This document shows positions 1 to 7,223 of a DNA stretch of 64,000 bases, piece by piece. Location: positions 1,240,001 to 1,304,000 of the forward strand of contig LT608311.1 in assembly GCA_900095875.1 (NCBI GenBank), given 5' to 3'. The translations under genes were made by a program, and so were the position numbers. The stretch comes from Caecibacter massiliensis. Its GTDB lineage: Bacteria; Bacillota; Negativicutes; Veillonellales; Megasphaeraceae. Each line of letters opens with the position of its first letter. Position 1 is the first letter of the stretch. The notes beneath the pieces were generated by a model. It saw only the letters and a program-made list of their open reading frames with translations. It was not told the DNA's origin and did no database searches.

Positions 1-1
1 G

Positions 2-334
2 GCTGAAGAAATAGCCCATCAGGAAGCATACCGGGAACAGTTTGATCTGGTGACCAGCCGGGCGGTGGCCCGCCTTTCCATTCTCTGTGAATGGGCGCTG
101 CCTTACGTGCGGAACAATGGCTTATTCATTGCTCTTAAAGGAGCGCAATATGAGGAAGAAATCAAAGAGGCTTCCAATGCCCTGCGCATATTGGGAGGGA
201 CACTGGAAGAAGTCCGCCCGGTAACGCTTCCCGGGCTTTCCGATAAACGGGCGGTCCTCTATATCCGCAAGAGTGGCACGAGTCCGGCTAAATACCCGCG
301 CAAACCCAAAATGGCGGCAAAACATCCATTATAA
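2..334 (+). CDS. rsmG: 16S rRNA (guanine527-N7)-methyltransferase RsmG, C-terminal part
   Basis: The gene enters from the left edge, so only about 110 C-terminal residues are visible. The stretch with VTSRAVARL, an ALPYVRNNG segment and FIALKG matches the second half of the RsmG (GidB) methyltransferase fold. RsmG uses S-adenosylmethionine to methylate G527 of 16S rRNA in the 30S subunit. In many bacteria it lies beside the parAB and mnmEG genes near oriC; here parAB is 30 kb downstream, so the classic cluster appears split. The reading frame stays open to the first base of the window. Identification is firm; the start lies outside. Confidence 0.9.
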   Translation, partial: AEEIAHQEAYREQFDLVTSRAVARLSILCEWALPYVRNNGLFIALKGAQYEEEIKEASNALRILGGTLEEVRPVTLPGLSDKRAVLYIRKSGTSPAKYPRKPKMAAKHPL

Positions 335-360
335 AATAAAAACTTCAGGAGAAAGGGTGT

Positions 361-1413
361 ATGATTATGTCTTTGAAAACGTCTATAGCTGTCGTTCTGG
401 CAGCCTGCTTTACGATGTTCAGTGCATCGGCACTGGCAGAAGAACCGCAGATCGATGCTCAGTCAGCCTGCGTCATCGATTCTGCGACGGGCAATGAACT
501 GTATGCCAAAAATGCAGATCAGCGCATGTATCCTGGCGGTACGACTATGATGATGACCAGCATCCTTGGCGTCGAATCGGGAAAACTCGATACGGTCATG
601 ACCGTATCCGATGCATCCCAGCAGCTGGCCGGCGATGTGAGCCGTCTCGGCATTTATCCCGGTGACAAGGTGACGTTGCGCAATGCCCTGACGGGCATGA
701 TGACGGTCGGGGGCTGTGATGTGGCATATGATGCGGCTGTTACGGTTTCGCCGTCTCTGGACAGCTTTGTTCAGTCTATGAATGAAAAAGCGGCATCTAT
801 TGGGGCCAGTCATACGCACTTCACCAATCCGGCCGGACTTCCTGATGAAAATCATTATTCTACGGCGAGAGACCTGGCAAAAATTGGCGCCTATGCCATG
901 AAATCAGCCGATTTCCGGGGACTCGTCAATCATGCTTCCTTTGACATGCCCTATGCAGACAGTGGTACGAAGCATTGCGAAACGACGAATGAATTTCTCA
1001 CCAGCGGTTTTGCGGGAGCTGACGGCATCAAGACCGGTGCGACTAACGATGGCGGCCCTTGTCTGGTAGCTTCTGCTACGCGTAATGGTCATACCCTGGT
1101 TGCGTCCATCCTCAACAGCGGTGACCGTGCTGGTGATGCGGCAGCTCTCCTGACCTATGGCTTTGAACGCCTGTCGGCCCCGGCAGCTGCTGTAAAGAAT
1201 GTAACGACGGCAACGACGGCGACAGCTGCCGAAAAAGCAGCGGTTGCCGCTTCCCAGGCTGTAACACAGACTGGCCGTGCATCTAATGCACCGGCTGATG
1301 CCGATGAAGCCTATGTCCTGCGCGATGCGCCGGCAGGACAGACCTTATCCCAGATAGCCGCCCAGCAGAAACAGGCGGCCCGGATTGCTGCGGAAAATCA
1401 GAATGAAAAATAA
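361..1413 (+). CDS. Serine D-Ala-D-Ala-carboxypeptidase (peptidase S11/DacA-like) homologue lacking catalytic residues
   Basis: 350 aa with an N-terminal signal peptide ending near ASALA (residues 22-26). The overall sequence follows the penicillin-binding-protein 5 family, which trims the terminal D-Ala from peptidoglycan stem peptides outside the cytoplasmic membrane. The KTG motif is intact at residues 224-226 (GADGIKTGATND). The SxxK motif, normally PASTTKMMT, reads PGGTTMMMT: the nucleophile Ser is Gly60 and the Lys is Met63. The SxN motif (normally SGN) reads GGC at 117-119. The protein therefore should not be a carboxypeptidase and may bind peptidoglycan or partner enzymes. The Ala/Thr-rich C-terminus (about 280-350) replaces the usual membrane anchor. 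Start chosen at 361 because an AGGAG lies 9 nt upstream. The substitutions were read directly in the DNA. Confidence 0.85.
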   Translation: MIMSLKTSIAVVLAACFTMFSASALAEEPQIDAQSACVIDSATGNELYAKNADQRMYPGGTTMMMTSILGVESGKLDTVMTVSDASQQLAGDVSRLGIYPGDKVTLRNALTGMMTVGGCDVAYDAAVTVSPSLDSFVQSMNEKAASIGASHTHFTNPAGLPDENHYSTARDLAKIGAYAMKSADFRGLVNHASFDMPYADSGTKHCETTNEFLTSGFAGADGIKTGATNDGGPCLVASATRNGHTLVASILNSGDRAGDAAALLTYGFERLSAPAAAVKNVTTATTATAAEKAAVAASQAVTQTGRASNAPADADEAYVLRDAPAGQTLSQIAAQQKQAARIAAENQNEK

Positions 1414-1426
1414 GACAGGCTCCCTA

Positions 1427-1454
1427 TTGACAGACAGATGTTTCCTGCTATAAT
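1427..1454 (+). promoter_or_regulatory. Sigma-70 type promoter of the ZTP riboswitch transcript
   Basis: TTGACA at 1427-1432 and TATAAT at 1449-1454 are both consensus hexamers, 16 nt apart. Transcription would start about 1461, just ahead of the riboswitch aptamer. Confidence 0.8.
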
Positions 1455-1475
1455 GAAAGAACATCAAGAAAATAT

Positions 1476-1597
1476 GCGATGCAGGCCTGACGGAATCAAG
1501 TGGAATAACCACGTGGACTGTATCGTTTAGAAAAAGCGCCGACCGTCTGGGCAAAGATATGAAAATATGCTTTGGCCAGCCGGCCGGTGCTTTTTTT
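1476..1597 (+). ncRNA. ZTP (pfl) riboswitch with intrinsic terminator
   Basis: P1 is a 9-bp helix between 1476-1484 (GCGAUGCAG) and 1518-1526 (CUGUAUCGU), enclosing a GUGG-AAUAA-CCAC hairpin (1500-1512). The family-typical 3' element GCCGACCGUCUGGGCA lies at 1539-1554; its CCGUC (1543-1547) is exactly complementary to GACGG (1489-1493), the expected pseudoknot. A 21-nt arm (1536-1556) pairs almost perfectly with 1570-1590, followed by seven U (1591-1597). This terminator stem uses the same CCGUC strand, so ligand binding would prevent termination and switch the gene on. ZTP/ZMP accumulates when 10-formyl-tetrahydrofolate is scarce. The downstream gene is an OFA-family transporter. Confidence 0.85.
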
Positions 1598-1638
1598 GCA
1601 CTCTCTTTGCCGGCCGACCGCAAAGGAGAGATGGATTC

Positions 1639-2925
1639 ATGAAAAAGAACCGTTGGCTTATTGCGTTGTCTGCTATGGGCATCCACATCTGCATTGGCAG
1701 TGTCTATGCCTGGAGTGTCCTTACCCGTCCTATCATGCAGGCTATGGGATTTTCTCTCAAAGATACGACGTGGACCTTTTCCCTGGCTATTTTGTTTTTA
1801 GGACTGTCTGCTGGTTTTCTCGGCAGCTTCGTCCAGAAAATCGGACCCCGTAAGTCGGGTCTGCTGGCCATGACCTTTTTCTGCAGTGGCATGTTCGGCA
1901 CGGCTGCAGCGTTATATTTCCACAGCCTGCCTCTGTTATATCTCTTCTACGGAGTCATTGGCGGTATTGGTCTGGGAACAGGTTACATCACTCCCGTTTC
2001 GACACTGGTCAAATGGTTCCCGGACAACCGTGGCTTTGCGACGGGCCTGGCTATCATGGGATTTGGTTTTGCCAGTATGATTGCCGGTCCGGTCATGCAG
2101 CTTTTGGTCCAGCATCTGGGCCTGATTCCCAATTTTCTCATCCTGGGCACGGTATATATGGTCATCATGACGGCTTCTTCTCTGTATCTGGCTCCACCCA
2201 AACCGGGAGAAGTCCCCGTTTCCGATGCGGCTCTTCGCAAAGCCGGTTCCCGCCATACGCCGGTCTATGCCGATGCCATGCCTCAGTTTAGCGTAAAAAA
2301 GGCGATGAAGACGTGGCCGCTCTATACTATCTGGTGGCTCTTCTTTACCAATATTACCTGTGGCATTGCTCTTCTGGCTGTCGCCTCTCCTATGGCTCAG
2401 GAAGTCGTCGGCATGTCGCCGATGGCAGCGGCTTCGATGGTCGGCATAATCGGATTCATGAACGGCGCCGGCCGCATTGCCTGGGCTACTGTTTCCGATT
2501 ACCTGGGCCGTTCTATGACCTATGTCCTGTTCTTTACTATTGAAATCCTGGCATTCTGGCAGCTGTCCCATGTCACGGGAGCTTTCAGTTTCCAGATACT
2601 CGTCCTGCTCATCATTACCTGTTATGGTGGCGGCTTCTCCTGCATGCCGGCCTACCTTTCCGATCTTTTTGGGACGCGGGAACTGAGTGCCATCCACGGC
2701 CGGATCCTGACGGCCTGGGGAGCTGCTGGCGTTGCTGGTCCCCTGGTCCTGTCGCTCATTAAGGAAACGACCAACAGTTATGCCATTACACTGCAGTTCT
2801 TCTCTGGCTGTTTCGTACTGGCTCTGGCCATTATGCTCTTCCTCAAATACAAGACGCGTCATGGTATTGTTACCAGCGACAATGCTGTAGCAGCCAGTGT
2901 ACAGAAAGAACACAGCATGCAGTAA
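1639..2925 (+). CDS. OFA (oxalate/formate antiporter) family MFS transporter
   Basis: 428 aa with about 12 membrane segments. The N-terminal YAWSVLTRPI, the WFPDNRGFATGLAIMGFGF segment and the VGIIGFMNGAGRI motif are typical of the OFA subfamily of the major facilitator superfamily. Members exchange oxalate, formate or related monocarboxylates across the cytoplasmic membrane. Start at 1639 follows AGGAG at 1624-1628 with 10 nt spacing; an upstream in-frame ATG at 1567 lies inside the terminator stem and is unlikely. The gene is alone behind a ZTP riboswitch and ends at a hairpin. The control suggests that the substrate feeds one-carbon metabolism; formate is the obvious candidate, but this is inference. 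A second OFA gene lies at 58505. Confidence 0.85.
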   Translation: MKKNRWLIALSAMGIHICIGSVYAWSVLTRPIMQAMGFSLKDTTWTFSLAILFLGLSAGFLGSFVQKIGPRKSGLLAMTFFCSGMFGTAAALYFHSLPLLYLFYGVIGGIGLGTGYITPVSTLVKWFPDNRGFATGLAIMGFGFASMIAGPVMQLLVQHLGLIPNFLILGTVYMVIMTASSLYLAPPKPGEVPVSDAALRKAGSRHTPVYADAMPQFSVKKAMKTWPLYTIWWLFFTNITCGIALLAVASPMAQEVVGMSPMAAASMVGIIGFMNGAGRIAWATVSDYLGRSMTYVLFFTIEILAFWQLSHVTGAFSFQILVLLIITCYGGGFSCMPAYLSDLFGTRELSAIHGRILTAWGAAGVAGPLVLSLIKETTNSYAITLQFFSGCFVLALAIMLFLKYKTRHGIVTSDNAVAASVQKEHSMQ

Positions 2926-2974
2926 CAGATGTAAATTTTTCAAATAGTTTTTATAAAGGCGAAAAGCATATCAG

Positions 2975-3022
2975 AAAACGGTTGTCACATGAAATAGTTG
3001 CTTCGTGTGGCAGCCGTTTTTT
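2975..3022 (+). terminator. Intrinsic terminator after the OFA gene
   Basis: AAAACGGTTGTCACATG pairs with CGTGTGGCAGCCGTTTT across a 12-13 nt loop, ending in a T run. Confidence 0.8.
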
Positions 3023-3040
3023 CTATTACCTTCTAGTATA

Positions 3041-3114
3041 AATGAACGGAAATGATTGCTATTTCAATATAATGATTGAACGTGATTGAAAATGAATGAA
3101 AATGTTTGTATAAT
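3041..3114 (+). promoter_or_regulatory. fru operon promoter overlapped by a 10-bp-phased repeat array
   Basis: TTGAAA (3086-3091) and TATAAT (3109-3114) are 17 nt apart. Decamers resembling AATGATTGAA begin at 3041, 3051, 3071, 3081, 3091 and 3101, on an exact 10-bp register, with one unrelated decamer at 3061. The array covers the -35 region and the spacer. It is a likely operator for the DeoR-family regulator encoded immediately downstream. Confidence 0.65.
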
Positions 3115-3161
3115 ACGGGGTATAAAAAGTAATTCTGATTGTACAGAGGTAGGTGATATAT

Positions 3162-3926
3162 GTGCTGACAGAAGAACGACAAGATGAGATGGTACGGCTG
3201 GTAACGGCCGGCGGTTCTGTTTCCGTACAGGAACTGGTTGATTATTTTCAGGTTTCTGAAGCGACGGTGCGGCGTGATTTGTCGGTCCTGAACCGGGACG
3301 GCCGGCTTCGCCGTGTTCATGGCGGGGCAACGGCACTGCCTTCTGAAGAAGGGGTGTATGAAGCCAATATGGAAGAACTGGAACATAAGTATTCTCTCCA
3401 TATGACGGAAAAACGGCGCATAGCCCAGTATGCTGCTTCCTGCGTGACTGATAGCGATTTTGTGTATCTTGATGCGGGATCGACGGTGGAACAGATGGCA
3501 GATTTTCTGACAGGGTCAGGGGCATCCTTTCTGACCAATAGCCTGCCCCTGGCACAAAAACTGGCCCGGAATGGCATATCTGTTCATATGCTGCCAGGCC
3601 ATGTAAGGGGAACGACTGCATCCGTCGTCGGCAGTGAACTCCTTCAGGCACTGGCGCAGTATCATTTTACCTATGGCTTTTTTGGTACCAATGGTATCAG
3701 CCTGGAAGAAGGTTGTACGACGCCGGACGCAGAAGAAGCTGCTGCCAAGGCCGCGGCCTTTTCCCAGTGCCGGCGGGCCTATATACTGGCGGATGGCAGC
3801 AAGTTCGGCCTGGCTTCCCATATTACATTTGCGCCTCTTACAGGCGTGTCAGTCATAACGGCACGGAGCAGCCGGGATGTCGATTTTGCTCCTTATAAGA
3901 AATTGACGGAGGTGCATGTGCTTTGA
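3162..3926 (+). CDS. fruR: DeoR-family transcriptional regulator of the fructose operon (FruR-like)
   Basis: 254 aa. The N-terminal winged helix (about 1-58: LVDYFQVSEATVRRDLSVL, RRVHGGA) is the DeoR signature, followed by a sugar-phosphate sensing domain of the DeoRC type with DAGSTVEQM, FLTNSLPLA and DGSKFG motifs. Such regulators usually respond to fructose 1-phosphate when placed ahead of fruK-fruA. GTG at 3162 is chosen because MLTEERQ is the usual DeoR beginning and AGAGGTAGGTG lies just upstream; GTG at 3153 would overlap that site. Its stop overlaps the fruK start, so it is the first gene of the operon and probably represses itself through the repeat array upstream. Confidence 0.9.
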   Translation: MLTEERQDEMVRLVTAGGSVSVQELVDYFQVSEATVRRDLSVLNRDGRLRRVHGGATALPSEEGVYEANMEELEHKYSLHMTEKRRIAQYAASCVTDSDFVYLDAGSTVEQMADFLTGSGASFLTNSLPLAQKLARNGISVHMLPGHVRGTTASVVGSELLQALAQYHFTYGFFGTNGISLEEGCTTPDAEEAAAKAAAFSQCRRAYILADGSKFGLASHITFAPLTGVSVITARSSRDVDFAPYKKLTEVHVL

Positions 3927-4828
3927 TTTATACCGTTACCTTTAATCCTTCTCTGGATTATGTCGTTCACATGAAAAAATTTGCCGCTGGTGCCATTAAC
4001 CGGGCCGAAAAGGAAACGATTTATCCCGGTGGCAAGGGCATCAACGTAGCGCTTGTCCTGGGAAATCTCCACATACCGGCACGGATGCTGGGCTTTATGG
4101 CCGGATTTACGGGGCAGGAAATTGAACGGCTCTGTGAAGAAAACGGAGGCGATTGTGATTTCATCCGTCTGGACAAGGGGTATTCCCGTATCAATATGAA
4201 AATCAGTGCGGAAGAAGAAACGGCTGTCAACGGAATGGGGCCGGTTATTCCGAAGGATAAACTGAAACAGCTCATGAAACAAATTGAAGCTCTGGATGAA
4301 GGAGACACGCTGGTACTGGCCGGCAGCATTCCTTCTACTCTTCCGGGCGATATGTATGAACAAATCCTGAAACGCATGGAATTTCGCCATATCCGCACGG
4401 TTGTCGATGCCACCGGTGACTTGCTGCGCAACGTCATTGCCTACCGGCCGTTTCTCATCAAGCCCAATCAGGATGAATTGGGTGAACTCTTCAGTGTTGT
4501 CCTGCACAGGGATGAAGAAATCATCATGTGTGCCAAACGGCTCCAGACCATGGGAGCACGCAATGTCCTCGTTTCTCTCGGCGGTGACGGGGCCCTGCTT
4601 CTCGGTGAAGATGGAAAAATCTACCGCCGTCCGTCTCCCCAGGGCCGGCTGGTGAATTCCGTCGGTGCCGGTGACAGCATGGTAGCCGGTTTCCTGGCTG
4701 GTTTTGAAGCATCTGGCGGCAGTCTGGAAGAAGCGCTGAAATGGGGGATTGCTGCCGGCAGTGCTACAGCGTTCCAGGACTGGCTTGCTGGCGAAAAGGA
4801 AATAAAGAAATTGTATAAAACACTGTGA
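3923..4828 (+). CDS. fruK: 1-phosphofructokinase FruK
   Basis: 301 aa PfkB-family kinase that phosphorylates fructose 1-phosphate to fructose 1,6-bisphosphate with ATP. N-terminal TFNPSLDY, the GGKGINVA motif (about residues 35-42) and the PfkB signature VNSVGAGDSMVAGF near residue 250 with the catalytic Asp are all present. It starts with TTG at 3923, overlapping the fruR TGA by four bases, with GGAGGTG 8 nt upstream. Its stop overlaps the beginning of the fruA reading frame, indicating translational coupling. Confidence 0.96.
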   Translation: MIYTVTFNPSLDYVVHMKKFAAGAINRAEKETIYPGGKGINVALVLGNLHIPARMLGFMAGFTGQEIERLCEENGGDCDFIRLDKGYSRINMKISAEEETAVNGMGPVIPKDKLKQLMKQIEALDEGDTLVLAGSIPSTLPGDMYEQILKRMEFRHIRTVVDATGDLLRNVIAYRPFLIKPNQDELGELFSVVLHRDEEIIMCAKRLQTMGARNVLVSLGGDGALLLGEDGKIYRRPSPQGRLVNSVGAGDSMVAGFLAGFEASGGSLEEALKWGIAAGSATAFQDWLAGEKEIKKLYKTL

Positions 4829-4863
4829 CCGATGTGCGTTTTCTGGAAAGCGAGGAAAATTCC

Positions 4864-6837
4864 GTGCGTATTGCAGACTTATTAAAAAAAGAAAGTATTG
4901 ATTTGCAGGCCCGGGCTGCTGATAAAGCCGGGGCTATCGATCATCTCGTGGGACTGATGGAAAAGGGCGGTCATCTGAAAGATACGGCAGCCTACAAGGC
5001 CTGTGTCCTTGCCCGGGAAGAAGAAGGCAGTACGGGAATCGGTGAAGGCATAGCGATTCCCCACGCCAAGACCGACGCCGTAGCGACGCCAGGCCTGGCG
5101 TCGATGATTGTCCGTCAGGGCGTCGATTACGAAAGCCTCGATGATGAACCGGCCTATTTGTTCTTCATGATTGCAGCCCCTGCCGGTGGTGCCAATATTC
5201 ATCTGGAAGTTCTGAGCCGCCTTTCCCGGATGCTCATGGATGATGATTTCCGGGAAAAACTGATGCAGGCTGCATCGGCTGATGAATACCTGCAGATCAT
5301 CACCGATGCCGAAACGGCCCAGCTGGCTGAAGACGCAGCTGAAGCGGCGGCTGAAGAAACTGCTGTAGACGGCAATGCCGTATCCGATGATGTGACAGAT
5401 ACGGAAACGCAATCTGCCGCACCAGATGCCGGACGCCCTTATGTCATCGGCGTTACGGCCTGCCCGACCGGCATTGCCCATACCTATATGGCAGCGGAAG
5501 CACTGGAACAGAAGGCTGCTGAAATGGGTGTCGATATCAAGATTGAAACGAACGGTTCCGGCGGTGTCAAGCATCACCTGACGGCGGATGATATCCGCCG
5601 TGCTGCCGGTGTCATCGTCGCTGCCGATAAAGACGTACCGGTGGAACGGTTTGATGGCAAACGCGTCCTCTTCGTCAAAGTGGCGGCAGGAATCAAAGAG
5701 CCGCAGGCTCTCATCCGTCAGGTCCTGGACGGGACACCGCCTGTATTCCATGGTACGGCTTCTGAGTCGGAAGCGGTAACAGAGGCGGAAAGCGGCGAAA
5801 GTACAGGCCGTCAGATATATAAGCATCTGATGAACGGCGTATCCCACATGCTGCCCTTCGTCATTGGCGGCGGGATTCTCATTGCCCTGGCATTTCTTTT
5901 CGATATGGGTAATGCCGGTACGGCCCAATTTGGTACAGGAACTCCTCTTTCGGCATTCCTGAAAAACGTCGGCGGACTGGCATTCAGTATGATGATGCCT
6001 ATCCTGGCCGGTTATATTGCTGCCAGTATCGGTGAACGGCCGGCTCTCATGCCGGGTATCGTCGGCGGCTTCCTGGCGACGACTGGTGGTTCTGGTTTCT
6101 TCGGGGCCCTCTTTGCCGGATTTATTGCCGGGTATCTCATCATCCTGCTGAAAAAAATATTTTCCCATCTTCCCCAGGCGTTGGAAGGGACTAAGCCGAT
6201 TCTCATCTACCCCGTACTGGGACTGGTCCTCATCGGCCTTATCATGACGTATATCATTAATCCTCCGACATCGGTGTTCAATCACTGGCTGGCAGATACG
6301 CTCTCATCTATGACGACATCCAGCCGCATCATCCTAGGCCTTGTCCTGGGTGGTATGATGTCAATCGATTTCGGCGGTCCTATCAATAAAGCGGCGTATG
6401 TTTTTGGTACGGCATCCCTTATGGACGCATCTGGTGCGGCCGTCAGCTCGGGCATCATGGCATCGGTCATGATCGGTGGCATGGTGCCACCCATTGCGAT
6501 TTCCCTTTCCATGCTGCTCTTCAAGAAAAAATTTACGCCGAAAGAACGGCAGTCTACGATTACCAACTTTATCATGGGACTGTCCTTCATTACAGAAGGA
6601 GCTATTCCCTTTGCCGCGTCGGATCCGTTGCACATTATTCCGCCCTGCGCTATCGGATCTGCTGCAGCTGGTGCCCTTTCCATGCTTTTCGGATGTACCG
6701 TACCGGCACCGCACGGTGGCATCTTTGTCTTCGGCGTCGTCACCAACTGGCCTATGTATTTTGCATCTTTGGCAGCCGGCGCTGTCATTGCAGCCGTCAT
6801 CATGGGGATTATCCGCAAAAAACGCCCCCAGTCGTAA
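4864..6837 (+). CDS. fruA: PTS fructose transporter subunit IIABC FruA
   Basis: About 657 aa, in the order IIA-IIB-IIC. The IIA phosphorylation site is His67 in GIAIPHAKT; the IIB site is Cys200 in VIGVTACPTGIAHTYMA after an acidic Ala/Glu-rich linker (about 150-190); the IIC membrane domain begins near residue 310. It imports fructose and phosphorylates it at C1. GTG at 4864 gives the usual MRIADLLKKE start and has GCGAGGA just upstream; an in-frame GTG at 4825, overlapping the fruK stop, is the alternative. ptsH and ptsI follow, so the locus carries all the general and specific PTS proteins. Confidence 0.95.
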   Translation: MRIADLLKKESIDLQARAADKAGAIDHLVGLMEKGGHLKDTAAYKACVLAREEEGSTGIGEGIAIPHAKTDAVATPGLASMIVRQGVDYESLDDEPAYLFFMIAAPAGGANIHLEVLSRLSRMLMDDDFREKLMQAASADEYLQIITDAETAQLAEDAAEAAAEETAVDGNAVSDDVTDTETQSAAPDAGRPYVIGVTACPTGIAHTYMAAEALEQKAAEMGVDIKIETNGSGGVKHHLTADDIRRAAGVIVAADKDVPVERFDGKRVLFVKVAAGIKEPQALIRQVLDGTPPVFHGTASESEAVTEAESGESTGRQIYKHLMNGVSHMLPFVIGGGILIALAFLFDMGNAGTAQFGTGTPLSAFLKNVGGLAFSMMMPILAGYIAASIGERPALMPGIVGGFLATTGGSGFFGALFAGFIAGYLIILLKKIFSHLPQALEGTKPILIYPVLGLVLIGLIMTYIINPPTSVFNHWLADTLSSMTTSSRIILGLVLGGMMSIDFGGPINKAAYVFGTASLMDASGAAVSSGIMASVMIGGMVPPIAISLSMLLFKKKFTPKERQSTITNFIMGLSFITEGAIPFAASDPLHIIPPCAIGSAAAGALSMLFGCTVPAPHGGIFVFGVVTNWPMYFASLAAGAVIAAVIMGIIRKKRPQS

Positions 6838-6903
6838 CGGTTGCCATACTAATGAACATAGAGTAAACTAAACCATAGGATTTCATACAGAGGAGGAATT
6901 ATC

Positions 6904-7161
6904 ATGAAAGAATTTACTTACACCATTACCGATCCCCAGGGTATCCATGCCCGCCCGGCAGGACTGCTGGTTAAAGAAGCCAAGAAATATGCCTCGTCCC
7001 TGACGATTGTCAAAGGCAGTAAAAAAGGCGATCTGAAGAAAATCTTCACCGTCATGGGTCTGGGTGTCAAACAAGGTGAAAGCATAACAGTTCAGGCAGA
7101 AGGTTCCGATGAAGAAGCAGCTGCTTCTGCTATGGAAACATTTTTCAAAGAAAATTTCTAA
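6904..7161 (+). CDS. ptsH: Phosphocarrier protein HPr with Lys at position 46
   Basis: 85 aa, the normal HPr length. The catalytic His15 is present in GIHARPAG (13-20). In Gram-positive HPr the segment around residue 46 reads NLKSIMGVMSLG, and Ser46 is phosphorylated by HPr kinase for catabolite repression. Here the same place reads DLKKIFTVMGLG, with Lys46. The protein should still pass phosphate from enzyme I to FruA but cannot take the regulatory Ser46 phosphate. GAGGAGG lies upstream of the ATG. It lies between fruA and ptsI and is probably a fructose-dedicated HPr (FPr-like); whether the genome has another ptsH cannot be seen. Confidence 0.95.
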   Translation: MKEFTYTITDPQGIHARPAGLLVKEAKKYASSLTIVKGSKKGDLKKIFTVMGLGVKQGESITVQAEGSDEEAAASAMETFFKENF

Positions 7162-7223
7162 TGTATGAGGCGGGGAGGACTGCATGGGCAATCCTCCTTT
7201 GCCATAACCGGGAGGTGTAAGTC

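Noticed and set aside
1509-1516. CCACGTGG as a parS-like or E-box site
   Set aside because: It is part of the ZTP riboswitch aptamer, where it is explained by RNA structure.
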